Source: a virus
IMG/VR virus record: IMGVR_UViG_3300026257_000035
Coordinates: 1-20,450 of that record
DNA length: 20,450 bases
Direction: 5' to 3' (one strand)
Shown in pieces: positions 15,001-16,890 of the stretch; within the stretch, counting starts at the first letter, position 1; the number at the start of each line of letters is the position of its first letter. A program made the position numbers and the translations under genes. Under the pieces are notes generated by a model. It was given only the letters and a program-made list of their open reading frames with translations. It made no database searches and was not told the origin of the DNA.

Positions 15001-16885
15001 ATACACCACGACTACATCCTAAGAATGCAGAAGGGGAATATCCACTACCCTTTTCAATGATCTCGTAACCAGTCAGCTCGTTGAAACCAACAGCAACAGA
15101 TGCTCTTGCTGCTTGAGGCTCAGCAATGTAAATCTTAGGAGGCTCTGTCTCAGAATATCCAGTACCGAAGTTGGTAATGTTGATATCAGTGATTTCGCCG
15201 TTAAAGATAGTTGCAGCAGCAGTTGCACCTGTGCCACCAATAGGATCGCCGTAAGAATCTTTTCTATCATCGACGATATACACAGAAGGAGCATCGGTAT
15301 AACCGTTGCCACCTGTTAGCATTTCGATATTGGTAACGTTACCAGATGCGACAGTAACGTCAAGCACCTGAGCACCAATAGGTTGAATAATTCTTGCTCT
15401 AGGTGGGGTTACATACTCTCTACCTCTGTTTGTAATAACGATCTCATAGACTTGACCGTCTTGGTTGATTCTGGAAATTGCCTGAGCATTAATACCACCC
15501 TCAGGTGCTGGATCCAGATAAACAATAGGAGGATTACTATAGTTCAGTCCAAATTCTTCGACAGCAATACTGTCAATGTTTACACGACCTTCACTATCAA
15601 TTGTAGGTTGACCAATTTTGCAACCACCAGGATTAAGAAACGAAATAGCAGGGATAAAGTCATATCCACTACCAGAATTCATAATAGTCAGACTATCGAC
15701 CTGACCTGTTGTATCATTTACAGTCAGAGTGACTTTTGCCAGTGTACCACCTGTAGGAGCGCCTACAAGGGCGATAGGAGGGTTATATGACGTGTAACCC
15801 TGTCCACCATCAATTAGGTTGATATCCTTGATACCACTAACCAAAGTTTTGGCAGTCGCACCCACACCTGTGTTGTGCTGGACTACAACTTTAGGTTCAA
15901 AATCTAGTCTGTAACCACTACCACCAGTTTTAGGAATTAGGCGGTCAACTTGACCAAGACTATCGACAGAGACAACTGCAGATGCTCCAGATCCAAAAGA
16001 AGGGGCAATATACTCAATAGAGCGAATATGAATATCATCAGCAGCACCCAGTGGGAATCTAAAGATAATCTCACTTCCATATACTGTATAGTCGGTATAT
16101 GGCTCAAGTTGGCGAGTGTTTTTCTTAACAATCAGACCAATTGCTGAAGTTGGGGTATATGGTTGTGTATTTACTCTGAGAGGATATTCTTTCTTACCTT
16201 GATACTCTTCAAAGGGAATGGCATCAGTTGTGACGATCGCTTGATCGGCATACCCAACCAAATATACAATTTCAGTGAATGCAGAGTCATCAGCACCAGA
16301 TCTCTCACGAGGAGCAACAGCAAAACGAATCTCATTGCCTTCAAGGAAATAATCAGTCCCAGGGACCAACATTTCATTATATGTGATAACAATTAGGTGA
16401 TCTACTGAAGGGGGATTTACAGGAGTGCCTAAAAAACTAAGAGGGAATTTATTTCTAGTCCCATCAAACAACTGGAAGGGATTTTCTAGTTGTTGTTTCT
16501 TTTTATCAAACTGATCAGGAGAAACACCTGGAGTAACAATAGCATCAGGTCCACGAGTAACAGTCTCGTAGTAAATTACCTCATTATCGATCTTAATAGA
16601 TCCATCGGTTTCCTTGAAACCATTAATCGACTCAATTGTGATAGTTTCATCGTACAGACCAATATCACTCAATAAGAGTGTGTCATTTGACAATTCGTCT
16701 GAGGTATAACCGTCGAGATCCAGATAACCCAGAAGATTATTCAGAATATCGTAAGGACGACCTGTTTTTTCTTGAGACTTGTAATACTGGAAGAGAAAAT
16801 CAACAAATTGTCGATCTTCCTCCCTAATAAATTCTGGGAGTTGATTTTCAACTCTATCCGAAATGGCGATATTCTTGTGTGGCAT
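1..16885 (-). CDS. Giant mosaic virion structural protein, 3' end beyond window (at least 5628 aa)
   Basis: The frame starts at ATG 16885-16883 (MPHKNIAISDRVENQLPEF), 5 bases after the gp6 stop, and I read it without a stop to base 1, so the C-terminus is missing. Domains by residue: N-terminal head 1-75; GxGY beta repeats about 312-624, 1129-1351, 1667-1829 and 3119-3319; helical DFYISKGTE segment 655-760; YHYH domain 1427-1550; SBBP-like propeller 1862-2219; LamG-like 2249-2440 and 5108-5269; two Y-x(2)-G-x-x-V modules 2658-2781; conserved IQDSFFYQNFSYVV segment 3523-3584; YPR-TDP beta repeats 4214-4561 and 4760-4925; CxRD helical repeats at 4070, 4656, 5378 and 5540. No signal peptide or membrane segment was seen. 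It sits where T4 has gp7/gp8, but I see no clear gp7 resemblance. From memory, marine T4-like phages carry large structural genes with these motifs near gp6. Role as a tail or baseplate fibre is inference. There is no good Shine-Dalgarno, so translation is probably coupled to gp6. Confidence 0.93.
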   Translation of the reverse strand, partial: MPHKNIAISDRVENQLPEFIREEDRQFVDFLFQYYKSQEKTGRPYDILNNLLGYLDLDGYTSDELSNDTLLLSDIGLYDETITIESINGFKETDGSIKIDNEVIYYETVTRGPDAIVTPGVSPDQFDKKKQQLENPFQLFDGTRNKFPLSFLGTPVNPPSVDHLIVITYNEMLVPGTDYFLEGNEIRFAVAPRERSGADDSAFTEIVYLVGYADQAIVTTDAIPFEEYQGKKEYPLRVNTQPYTPTSAIGLIVKKNTRQLEPYTDYTVYGSEIIFRFPLGAADDIHIRSIEYIAPSFGSGASAVVSVDSLGQVDRLIPKTGGSGYRLDFEPKVVVQHNTGVGATAKTLVSGIKDINLIDGGQGYTSYNPPIALVGAPTGGTLAKVTLTVNDTTGQVDSLTIMNSGSGYDFIPAISFLNPGGCKIGQPTIDSEGRVNIDSIAVEEFGLNYSNPPIVYLDPAPEGGINAQAISRINQDGQVYEIVITNRGREYVTPPRARIIQPIGAQVLDVTVASGNVTNIEMLTGGNGYTDAPSVYIVDDRKDSYGDPIGGTGATAAATIFNGEITDINITNFGTGYSETEPPKIYIAEPQAARASVAVGFNELTGYEIIEKGSGYSPSAFLGCSRGVSGAVGYDILHNEIYAGEAALRQSTHPAASTVINLDSLFIKEVFDKFRRQYLPNIKIDYSVINPVQVIKSISDFYISKGTELATQYLFKIMFGEQVDIYYPREEIISPSAAAWVVDTVLRAELISGDPANLIDSQLIQYADSVDLSVKAANALIENVITIIEGKDTIYELAISEETLTGSFIIPYKTTLVEPLTTTGQIITVDSTIGWPERNGTIRINDQEIVQYKEKSLNQFIECTRSQNGVVEDWDPGTIIFSEIFVYVNKGTSAECKLRVLGIAEAGTTILEDTGSYYLQGDKLKVAKLGSSDEDERLSSWLYNVKKLIQVTSITPGGVNNQTATVVCGNPHGLLVSDQVTIYGANPVVFNGTFTVTSRIDAFQFTYQINTPTEIIPEGNILLSVDLNRGKSDVNSINSVVSEFTTNIQNSFFNDDHVYVASSGLPNYRVGPFTGSALIPGNQRKLLRFPRLVQTISERQDISANTSIGAWVNGVSIWAYKSGDFVRFGPLTDITVTNIGQDYDAGSKPALEITGGGGTGATGEVVVNGSLTSFVVTVEGSGYTESPLVSIVGGGGIGATAQAIVTGGRVTKILVEQPGTGYTSQPSVSVTGGGGTGAEATANVRGPVQSVSITANGSGYTELPSIRVNSGEGALAQPIVINGRIVSIAIINSGSGYTTAPTIVINGDGFGAIARAIIGTVGEDKGRVLSVEISNKGIGYTQGLTTVRLESVGDFAEFTPQVFEWNKNLQYDLTAKYDGARGYVFTGLNNQFGGEYAHLSDPKELRYVVGDNVFLNAVTQQFQEVSSNYEHSPILGWAYDGNPIYGPYGYIDPTDQNSGIRRLRTSYKLKDNVVYDLATNPNPARIDGPALDSYPAGSFVADYEYDFQSGDLDNYNGRFCKTPQYPDGTYAYFITIDASEAGVAEFPYILGPQFNSLPDPWNFTQGATQENIPQNVVRYRDPYVNVDIDVDRQPNQEADVLTTEIEGYPLIFEVQDSNSDGIIDANEQQEVLEMSEEATLQIYDYFPQVSEESRVDIEVETTTQFEDAQIDGFVIENPGQSYQVNDTIFFDDQDTGGFGASALIESVKGQVIQSYSKEIIGDRPYGVINTAANHDLRQQDELILNSSPVIDNTNKNFKVKVVSGVERINVNQIGVGYNEDIPPTFELITSAGQDGQLEIVLQNTGQINTVNIINSGNGYDPEEPPQIRVSHPQQFKKTRYWLTEYMEADGIVEVNDIKVTSQRYTYICGKITETDGDEAGFLAKFDDLGQRIWERTLIPTNALQKRAEFLKMVVNDTPENDLIYVTGQTKNPDNDLYNPDIWLGLYESGFNNANDPDGILQWQRAIAGISGSTRRDYVTSIALDQEQRIYLCGYTDTNSVDPDDMWIIQCGIEGDLVEKRKVASQDDSEKMHQIMMISDDRFFFIGVNDQNDDLIFGEFFYDGANLEIDWSKQIPTVGGRVVNPTMVMDDYGSIIVAWDVFNSAASKYDKIQINKFLLSTAQTTWDWSKTVTTTGNFLEMHHAGISYDQWGNYTLVSDVIGDQNQRYSVISYMKYDGTLLHQTKVDDTASIGFQAYTHALDNSGDTILAVNRQQSDQLVSWRMGNSVNPVEDTTKQNLGTYSYFSQSDITHDAAVYKFDGGSLKFNAVAPITISDLGLTPVEWSGRMWMSMNTTVWNTAHEPTLLHVNDATNTNSITATIQGDNTDPDYQKVILYLNGTQVASSVAATNWDAFAAGAWVHVTVQKRQESLGLYRYEVFIGGNQQITYQSTTDVALDDVVICGPSSPPNTSNSFRGNIDDFVLDDAAQYPGTSYTVPTAEIAITTSNSDVALIKFDRAHTQRASYTLTGLNNHSTVAFTDHVAGMTWTSISPGAISVWNEGPGGLQILDMSQTFSTLIPGTYTLSSVYDQYASKTSTIPSPRGKRLIISADVIPKFYMRDALYQKIDNVQQFTFTQPIKLTKYSILQQFNDVGTTTAFGTITEVPTGTVQNPGLGTEYSVGKIYGSFNTSDRFRTTTVGGDINQIEGTYFDAEEEESPWQQLTAYAQGDRVYNQKRIYEAQSAGTSGTIAPQHNTGVVSDGVINWAFIDDAGKFNIDLTEHPYPRPQYTGLDMPEWLPHRLYATGQRVWYKLNVYQVAVGGGGVTTTTPPTHTTGDVSDGTVTWSFVETSEAISLYTRLMPYDLGNNYRIEILEIHPGSNYIPNDVVSVNIGNITLTEDEKSVEISGFASVKKIRITARLEKDVILSSSLRTSKVYCTSNSPHFYKEDEIIFTEGFSGDQYNGSFFIDDVIGSREFTFGIRATAVSDPTFVNNGIANVNIYAKHPTLIFTRNHQYNFELSDVSNFGYYLSFSQDNQYKLEYSFNNTVREGTPGIAGAGSSTPFVKFLALGDVTNISYYFDPSRTGDNSPVGVNSYIDVITTPYQGRFNISEIVSDTEFKFPLHKEPERSNAEIGSDDQGNEYSYYSTTSTRAVGPINTIKLVSPGGFYKKLPIISDIASFRQIEKVVIDDGGTEYAPGVYYDVPVDGDGEGGKVTVTVLLDDETGSGTIASVDVADPGKGYTIASVDIDAITGILGPTLSGSGGAVSVIIPSEGSGASVFLTGKNIGKIKRLKNNEFGFGYSHDYTLKPEITFPVNLQLFNTSILSEIKITDPGAGYTSTPAVVIDGGGGSGADAVAIIKNNRLNEIIIKNPGAGYSSEPTITLKSEFNYVVNLDLNYLQFNFPHGITTGAEIQFRAEDVGSTEGVLPKPSSAGLTSLVAGQLYYAIAGQVNSLESDQIRFALTLQAAQAGDYITFLTQGSGRQVLLTEVFGGKAEAVVETSRFLEGEEVFQGSAVELSSATGKVSTNTGWQIGPKILKIVDYDGDWKIGEKVIGSISKASGIIDNLSIARGVLNIGSLTKTPGKFIDNVGKPSEIVQKIQDSFFYQNFSYVVKSEIPITKWKTQILENNHPAGFNMFGQLQIVGGKDVSGRKVGTEFTKEVNINNYSNVNQITSFGAAQPIYTDYNNTEVLFRKKRLTSSEEILTSIVKKLDNIQEQFNGIDKQFPLTVEGEQIIVQENQLLVTINGVIQAPGVSYSVVGGNLVFDEAPKPASRVNYRSLEITPTTIYRIELYSGQAGPPNFGIFPTLGQQVQGADSDVIATVIDSGTTHIDVINLVGGTFNLNEEIKRTTLFSGLILSVTAINSETIFQFGESISNLDGDTAIIEETNIDDQGNVTDAIVVSKTSGTAQFETGIFDLRLNEFVYSAGSKIAGQITFISPYIDPATSDPVDELIINPGSTFYGLLFERLVSITNPNVIIDNISQSSITPTELYDSASRINNDFLDFEEVRNTEVEYTQLAGGNFQEGDIVINNRANYGNPVSVFHGAATNRFKDASAMILGNKDQIVDFAEAEIAVKHPRYYFPGDVITNSWSRYSDAYRLIQKNKSYIANKAYDEMMTQYTSLAVPDPNKCIRDLELYIDAISIDIFRGGNVYTRKLCEKFFDSLGNFVYVNNESAETRYGFEKAKDMMKLAITNNLTAVFQVPANAGGDSLHTWAGGTASNAVQSGGDYTHTWTGGTASNAVQSGGDYTHTFVAPAVVNGVTSNTGNLPNIVTDVVYTASSGDMIITSAGHGLTTSNTISIANNALTFTCGMGTGSPHTWVGGTASNAVTVNGSVQKDVTDATYTPTTGILELTIGSHSYTSADTIIIAANSLSFTCTKDQDQTTHTYPRSTDPVYNTSLPVISATGTTITVNVGAVTGWKTYPRATDPVSGSNIAIIGTTTDTITINVGPAPIVNHNVTNATYDAVSGLMEVTIGSHSLTANTSVRIADNSLTFSCLMDGNSSDKTYPRVTDPAYQTAVNITAVTATTITLDVGAAPIVNHNVTNAIYNTGTGAIELTIGSHSLSEGTAIRIAPNSLTFTCLMDSNGTTHTYPRSTDPAYNTALNIDGVTATTITVHVGQSVGRPNAGITYTPYSEIDHSGYDGNGITADPSPNDPYGTNGANQSNNGTDNCSDVQASITTLYDVVDETLLNGTLVDLPSESFGSYSPGQIKCRRDIGLMIDALAEDISQGGNYNIIEFTKKYFDAVGAPITNGLIGEYAESLTAIDKAMHLSFQAINNLLYYQVNTRTLSPGLMLKDPTTYQGSYSGGEADLEEFDVSDAVYTPANGLMVITIGNHTLTTSDTVTIRPHSLTFTCAADNDETLHAYPRAGDPAFNTALAISAKTATTITVDIGSTPLVQYTPTDALYDPATGDMELTIGAHSLQLNDYVTIANDSLTLTCDMDANGSTHLYPRSTDPASGKRLFIHGTTATTITINVGASPDDHQYVHDFVVAAAGAVSSGGGYVHTFVKALDNAVFTGGGTTAKYFDPNYDSGRNETIQNCANVQAYIATLVDISTTAITAQNLNNINALASITDGTFVAGENIRTTKIAYKDRSGGLFIVGDTITGVTSGATFEAIGSNSGLKWIFADAITGSFQDGEYVTNSTTANQNGVSLSVIQKYKRLSGEKSIKFPATGYLVTRDSYDFSFGNTADFTVQGWVRADNLSTTQHLFDFRRLSVSSGLRITLQTNGAITVYNGTSQLLTGGTLVANNWHHVAVVRTASVLQLYVDGVQVGGNYADTNDYGYAAIYIGADFNGASQFTGYMDNVVVKNGQSDFNTGFVPPTQIDYSNQYVKFGLDGEQPFVIDNQETYAIYTGQRISSAAVKELNYDQNFAIIENVDLGRSDHRNCADIIDLNAAWIAEEAVGRMEAAFPDFVVPGNNVAEGTYQGTNNCVRDTKDYIIGALVKDLRDGGNYNSLYTARTYLEASGKLKHVSNEILQTLYAWDQAFVLCKYAITTTDIDLKGVYTQRLRIPNNFSSPASQSIQDEFDTLGREVLEVLAPNPDIFRDTGVLIWKNRDYIAEEVAGYILDKYEIDFNGTLTQFHIIPGGGRPTCERDIKQFILPAVIADLCTGGTYNVELLIDQYLDNQDNILHVEHELNPMLDAFEHAKYLTQKAGNNLLLSPGEVAADFGIPAWAQEDYH
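74..268 (-). repeat. CxRD...GGTYN helical repeat, copy 4
   Basis: Residues about 5540-5604 read CERDIKQFILPAVIADLCTG, GTYNVELLIDQYLDNQDNI, then DAFEHAKYLTQKAGNNLL. The lead-in helix is KNRDYIAEEVAGYILDKYEI. Spacing from copy 3 is 162 residues, which is probably the natural period where nothing is inserted. More copies may lie beyond the left edge. Confidence 0.75.
563..754 (-). repeat. CxRD...GGNYN helical repeat, copy 3
   Basis: Residues about 5378-5441 read CVRDTKDYIIGALVKDLRDG, GNYNSLYTARTYLEASGKL, then LYAWDQAFVLCKYAIT. The lead-in helix is NAAWIAEEAVGRMEAAFPDF. The copy follows the second LamG domain. Confidence 0.75.
1079..1564 (-). other. LamG/concanavalin-like domain 2 of the giant protein
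   Basis: Residues about 5108-5269 begin KSIKFPATGYLVTRDSYDFS and continue with NTADFTVQGWVRADNLS, HLFDFR, LRITLQTNGAITVYNGTSQL, NNWHHVAVVRTASVLQLYVD, a DG-V-G hairpin, YIGADFNG and FTGYMDNVVV. This is a textbook LamG-type jelly roll: F-T-[VI]-x-x-W-V, the N-W-H-H-V-A strand, L-x-L-Y-V-D-G and F-x-G-x-[ML]-D-x. Such domains commonly bind glycans. Confidence 0.88.
2111..2608 (-). repeat. YPR-TDP beta-repeat block B (2 units)
   Basis: Residues about 4760-4925 carry two further units of the same family as the block at 3203-4246: one with TIGNHTLTTSDTVTIRPHSL and HAYPRAGDPAFNTAL, the next with TIGAHSLQLNDYVTIANDSL and HLYPRSTDPASGKRL. They are separated from the first four units by a helical CxRD module, so the two repeat families are interleaved. 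Confidence 0.8.
2714..2920 (-). repeat. CxRD...GGNYN helical repeat, copy 2
   Basis: Residues about 4656-4724 read CRRDIGLMIDALAEDISQGG, NYNIIEFTKKYFDAVGAP, then AIDKAMHLSFQAINNLLYY. The copy lies between the two YPR-TDP beta blocks, with an NCSDVQASITTLYDVV lead-in helix upstream. Confidence 0.7.
3203..4246 (-). repeat. YPR-TDP beta-repeat block A (4 units)
   Basis: Residues about 4214-4561 hold units of about 85 residues. Each reads V-T/S-[DN]-A-x-Y-x(3)-[ST]-G-x-[ML]-x-[IV]-T-I-G-x-H-[ST]-L, then I-A-x-[ND]-[SA]-L-[ST]-F-[ST]-C, then T-YPR-[AV/S]-TDP-x-Y-x-T, then a T-T-I-T-[VL]-[DN]-V-G strand. Unit 2 (about 4050-3690) carries an extra YPRATDP hairpin. The first unit is the most degenerate and has the GGTASNAV sequence in place of YPR-TDP. 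Confidence 0.8.
4315..4431 (-). repeat. 57-base tandem repeat, two units plus a distant partial copy
   Basis: Two adjacent 57-base units are almost identical in DNA. They encode HTWAGGTASNAVQSGGDYT and HTWTGGTASNAVQSGGDYT, followed by a third start (HTF). A partial relative encoding HTWVGGTASNAV lies at about 4070-4112. The unit is exactly 19 codons, so copy-number change keeps the frame. Unlike the diverged protein repeats elsewhere in this gene, this is a recent or homogenised duplication. Confidence 0.85.
4466..4678 (-). repeat. CxRD...GGNxY helical repeat, copy 1
   Basis: Residues about 4070-4140 read CIRDLELYIDAISIDIFRGG, then NVYTRKLCEKFFDSLGNFV, then a helix YGFEKAKDMMKLAITNNL. A lead-in helix with NKSYIANKAYDEMM precedes it. 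The unit is C-x-R-D-x(3)-[FYM]-I-x(3)-[VAL]-x-x-D-x(3)-GG-[NT]-x-Y. I recall similar C-RD...GGN blocks from marine phage structural proteins; their function is unknown to me. Confidence 0.7.
6133..6320 (-). other. Conserved IQDSFFYQNFSYVV...HPAGF segment of the giant protein
   Basis: Residues about 3523-3584 read FIDNVGKPSEIVQKIQDSFF, then YQNFSYVVKSEIPITKW, then NNHPAGFNMFGQLQIVG. I recall closely similar blocks (IQDS-YYQDFSYVV...HPAGF--FGE) from structural proteins of cyanophages and pelagiphages. This supports a marine myovirus origin. The function of the segment is unknown to me. Confidence 0.6.
6929..7531 (-). repeat. GxGY beta-repeat cluster 4 (4 clear units)
   Basis: Residues about 3119-3319 include EKVVIDDGGTEYAPGVYYDV, SVDVADPGKGYTIASVDI, KITDPGAGYTSTPAVVIDGG and IIIKNPGAGYSSEPTITL. 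They have the same unit and the same GGGGSGA turn as cluster 2, about 1800 residues further along. An isolated relative (EIHPGSNYIPNDVV) lies near residue 2806. Reuse of one module at distant places suggests that the protein grew by internal duplication. Confidence 0.7.
8543..8914 (-). repeat. Two Y-x(2)-G-x-x-V carbohydrate-binding-like modules
   Basis: Residues about 2658-2707 (WQQLTAYAQGDRVYNQKRIY, then TSGTIAPQHNTGVVSDGVIN-W) and 2733-2781 (WLPHRLYATGQRVWYKLNVY, then PPTHTTGDVSDGTVTWSF) are two copies of one module. The pattern W-x(4-5)-Y-x(2)-G-x-x-V-x(5)-Y resembles small chitin-binding (CBM5/12-like) modules. The DG-x-[IV]-x-W ending is common in phage tail proteins. Glycan binding is inferred. 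Confidence 0.6.
9566..10141 (-). other. LamG/concanavalin-like domain 1 of the giant protein
   Basis: Residues about 2249-2440 begin with YKFDGGSLKF and continue with WSGRMWMSMN, a VILYLNGTQVASS strand, AGAWVHVTVQK and FRGNIDDFVLDD. This order (small folded start, W-H-V strand, N/D-G hairpin, G-x-I/M-D-D/N end) is the jelly-roll signature of LamG-type domains. Such domains often bind glycans. The match is somewhat weaker than for the second LamG copy at 1079-1564. Confidence 0.65.
10229..11302 (-). other. SBBP-like beta-propeller domain of the giant protein
   Basis: Residues about 1862-2219 show repeated blades of the SBBP type: a strand with G-F-L-A-K-F-D-D-L-G-x-R-I-W-x-R, then D-x-I-Y-V-T-G-Q-T. 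Further blades are IALDQEQRIYLCGYTDT plus MWIIQCGIEGDL, MMISDDRFFFIGVNDQND, TMVMDDYGSIIVAWDVFN, ISYDQWGNYTLVSDVIGD and HALDNSGDTILAVNRQ. Six or seven blades of 45-60 residues would make a closed propeller. This fold is typical of bacterial extracellular proteins, and I infer it from the blade pattern only. Confidence 0.65.
11399..11887 (-). repeat. GxGY beta-repeat cluster 3 (3 units)
   Basis: Residues about 1667-1829 contain DGFVIENPGQSYQVNDTIFF, INVNQIGVGYNEDIPPTFEL and NIINSGNGYDPEEPPQIRV. They match the unit seen in clusters 1 and 2 but are spaced more widely. The block links the YHYH region to the propeller-like domain. Confidence 0.65.
12236..12607 (-). other. YHYH domain of the giant protein
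   Basis: Residues about 1427-1550 contain HSPILGWAYDGNPIYGPYGY, the hallmark block of the YHYH family. It is followed by a DYEYDFQSGDLDNYNGRFC segment and the second hallmark CKTPQYPDGTYAYFITID, ending at FPYILGPQ. YHYH proteins are widespread in bacteria and marine phages; their biochemical role is not established. Here the domain is embedded between GxGY clusters 2 and 3 and is not a separate gene. Confidence 0.85.
12833..13501 (-). repeat. GxGY beta-repeat cluster 2 (6 units, glycine-rich)
   Basis: Residues about 1129-1351 are the most regular block. Units such as VTVEGSGYTESPLVSIVGGG, LVEQPGTGYTSQPSVSVTGG and SITANGSGYTELPSIRV repeat every 35-40 residues and are linked by GGGGTGA-type turns followed by a short A-x-A/V strand. 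The period, the glycine turns and the strand pattern would fit a beta-helix or beta-solenoid shaft. That fold is inference from pattern only. Confidence 0.8.
14606..14923 (-). other. Helical DFY-SKGTE segment of the giant protein
   Basis: Residues about 655-760 switch from beta repeats to amphipathic helical sequence: KEVFDKFRRQYLP, then IKSISDFYISKGTELATQYL, FKIMFGE and VDIYYPREEI. The block [ILV]-x-DFY-x-SKGTE...FLFK.LFGE...YYP is one I recall from structural proteins of T4-like cyanophages and other marine myoviruses. Its function is unknown to me. It lies between GxGY clusters 1 and 2. Confidence 0.55.
15014..15952 (-). repeat. GxGY beta-repeat cluster 1 (about 8 units)
   Basis: Within the giant protein, residues about 312-624 hold successive units of 30-45 residues. 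Each has the pattern hydrophobic-x-hydrophobic-x(3)-G-x-G-Y-x(3-5)-P-x-hydrophobic. Examples are PKTGGSGYRLDFEPKVVV, TIMNSGSGYDFIPAISF and MLTGGNGYTDAPSVYI. The units are diverged at the DNA level, so this is a protein repeat rather than a recent tandem duplication. Alternating polar and hydrophobic residues suggest beta strands. Similar repeats are common in marine phage structural proteins, as I recall. Confidence 0.75.
16660..16885 (-). other. N-terminal head of the giant protein
   Basis: Residues 1-75 of the giant protein contain a predicted helical stretch (FVDFLFQYYKSQEKTGRPYD) followed by an NNLLGYLDLDGY turn. They are followed by a strand-rich module with the pattern ES-NGF-ETDGSI-IDNE-I-YY. 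A second copy of that module occurs near residues 822-876 (DSTIGWPERNGTIRINDQEI-V-Y). A helical head directly after gp6 is a plausible baseplate-docking end, but that is inference. Confidence 0.55.
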
Positions 16886-16890
16886 CTATC

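Noticed and set aside
1-16885. Misassembly or fusion of several separate genes into one frame
   Set aside because: The frame holds across all domain junctions with consistent base composition and recurring repeat families on both sides of each junction. No sequence sign of a join was seen, though read mapping would be the real test.
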